DNA of 5,588 nt. Origin: Sulfurimonas sp. (GTDB lineage Bacteria; Campylobacterota; Campylobacteria; Campylobacterales; Sulfurimonadaceae). The position numbers and the translations under genes are program-made. How positions within the stretch are numbered: the first letter of the stretch is position 1; each line of letters starts with the position of its first letter. Shown piece by piece: positions 5,559-5,588 of this stretch. A model generated the notes under the pieces. The model had not been told where the DNA came from. It made no database searches and saw only the letters and a list, made by a program, of their open reading frames with translations. Location of the stretch: assembly GCA_027044845.1 (NCBI GenBank), contig JALUBM010000176.1:1-5588 (forward strand), written 5' to 3'.

Positions 5559-5588
5559 CTTTGGATGATTTTTTAATTGTTAAAAATC

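Noticed and set aside
5548..5588. Partial upstream gene (fliR by analogy with C. jejuni) ending with a GTGA overlap
   Set aside because: Stop codons occur in two minus-strand frames within 16 nt of the edge. The frame ending in the overlapping TGA at 5548-5546 is closed by TAA at 5582-5580, leaving only 11 codons. Too little sequence remains to name a gene.

Overview
The window is AT-rich chromosomal DNA from a bacterium that is most likely a member of the Campylobacterota (Epsilonproteobacteria), in the Sulfurimonas/Sulfurovum range. The main reason is gene order. The minus strand carries, in transcription order, an acidic receiver-like protein, gmk, tatA and argS. This matches the Campylobacter jejuni cluster I recall as Cj1178c-gmk-tatA-argS, which lies directly behind fliR. 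The ArgRS and TatA sequences are also of the epsilonproteobacterial type. The genus cannot be fixed from the window.

Layout: 1-112 is an AT-rich leader with a good -10 box. 113-856 (+) is a DEDDh 3'-5' exonuclease with an ExoX-like C-terminal module. It converges, with an 11-bp gap, on a GNAT-fold acetyltransferase-like gene at 868-1491 (-). A 137-bp spacer with a palindrome and a direct repeat follows. Then, in right-to-left transcription, come the acidic protein (5547-4171), gmk (4171-3551), tatA (3464-3234) and argS (3230-1629). The acidic gene and gmk overlap by one base (TGATG). tatA and argS are 3 nt apart in the same frame. Only the gmk-tatA junction has a spacer (86 bp), which contains a hairpin across the gmk stop and possible promoter elements.

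The operon mixes housekeeping functions (guanylate kinase, Tat translocase subunit, arginyl-tRNA synthetase) with one uncharacterised protein. That protein has a degenerate response-regulator receiver domain, about 320 residues of Asp/Glu-rich repeats and a conserved-looking C-terminal cap, and it contains no arginine or tryptophan. It is the best lead in the window. There is no sign of a defence system, mobile element, CRISPR array, tRNA or rRNA, and the rest is ordinary core genome. The last 41 bases (5548-5588) hold the ribosome-binding site of the acidic gene and probably the tail end of the preceding gene, which cannot be identified from so short a stretch.
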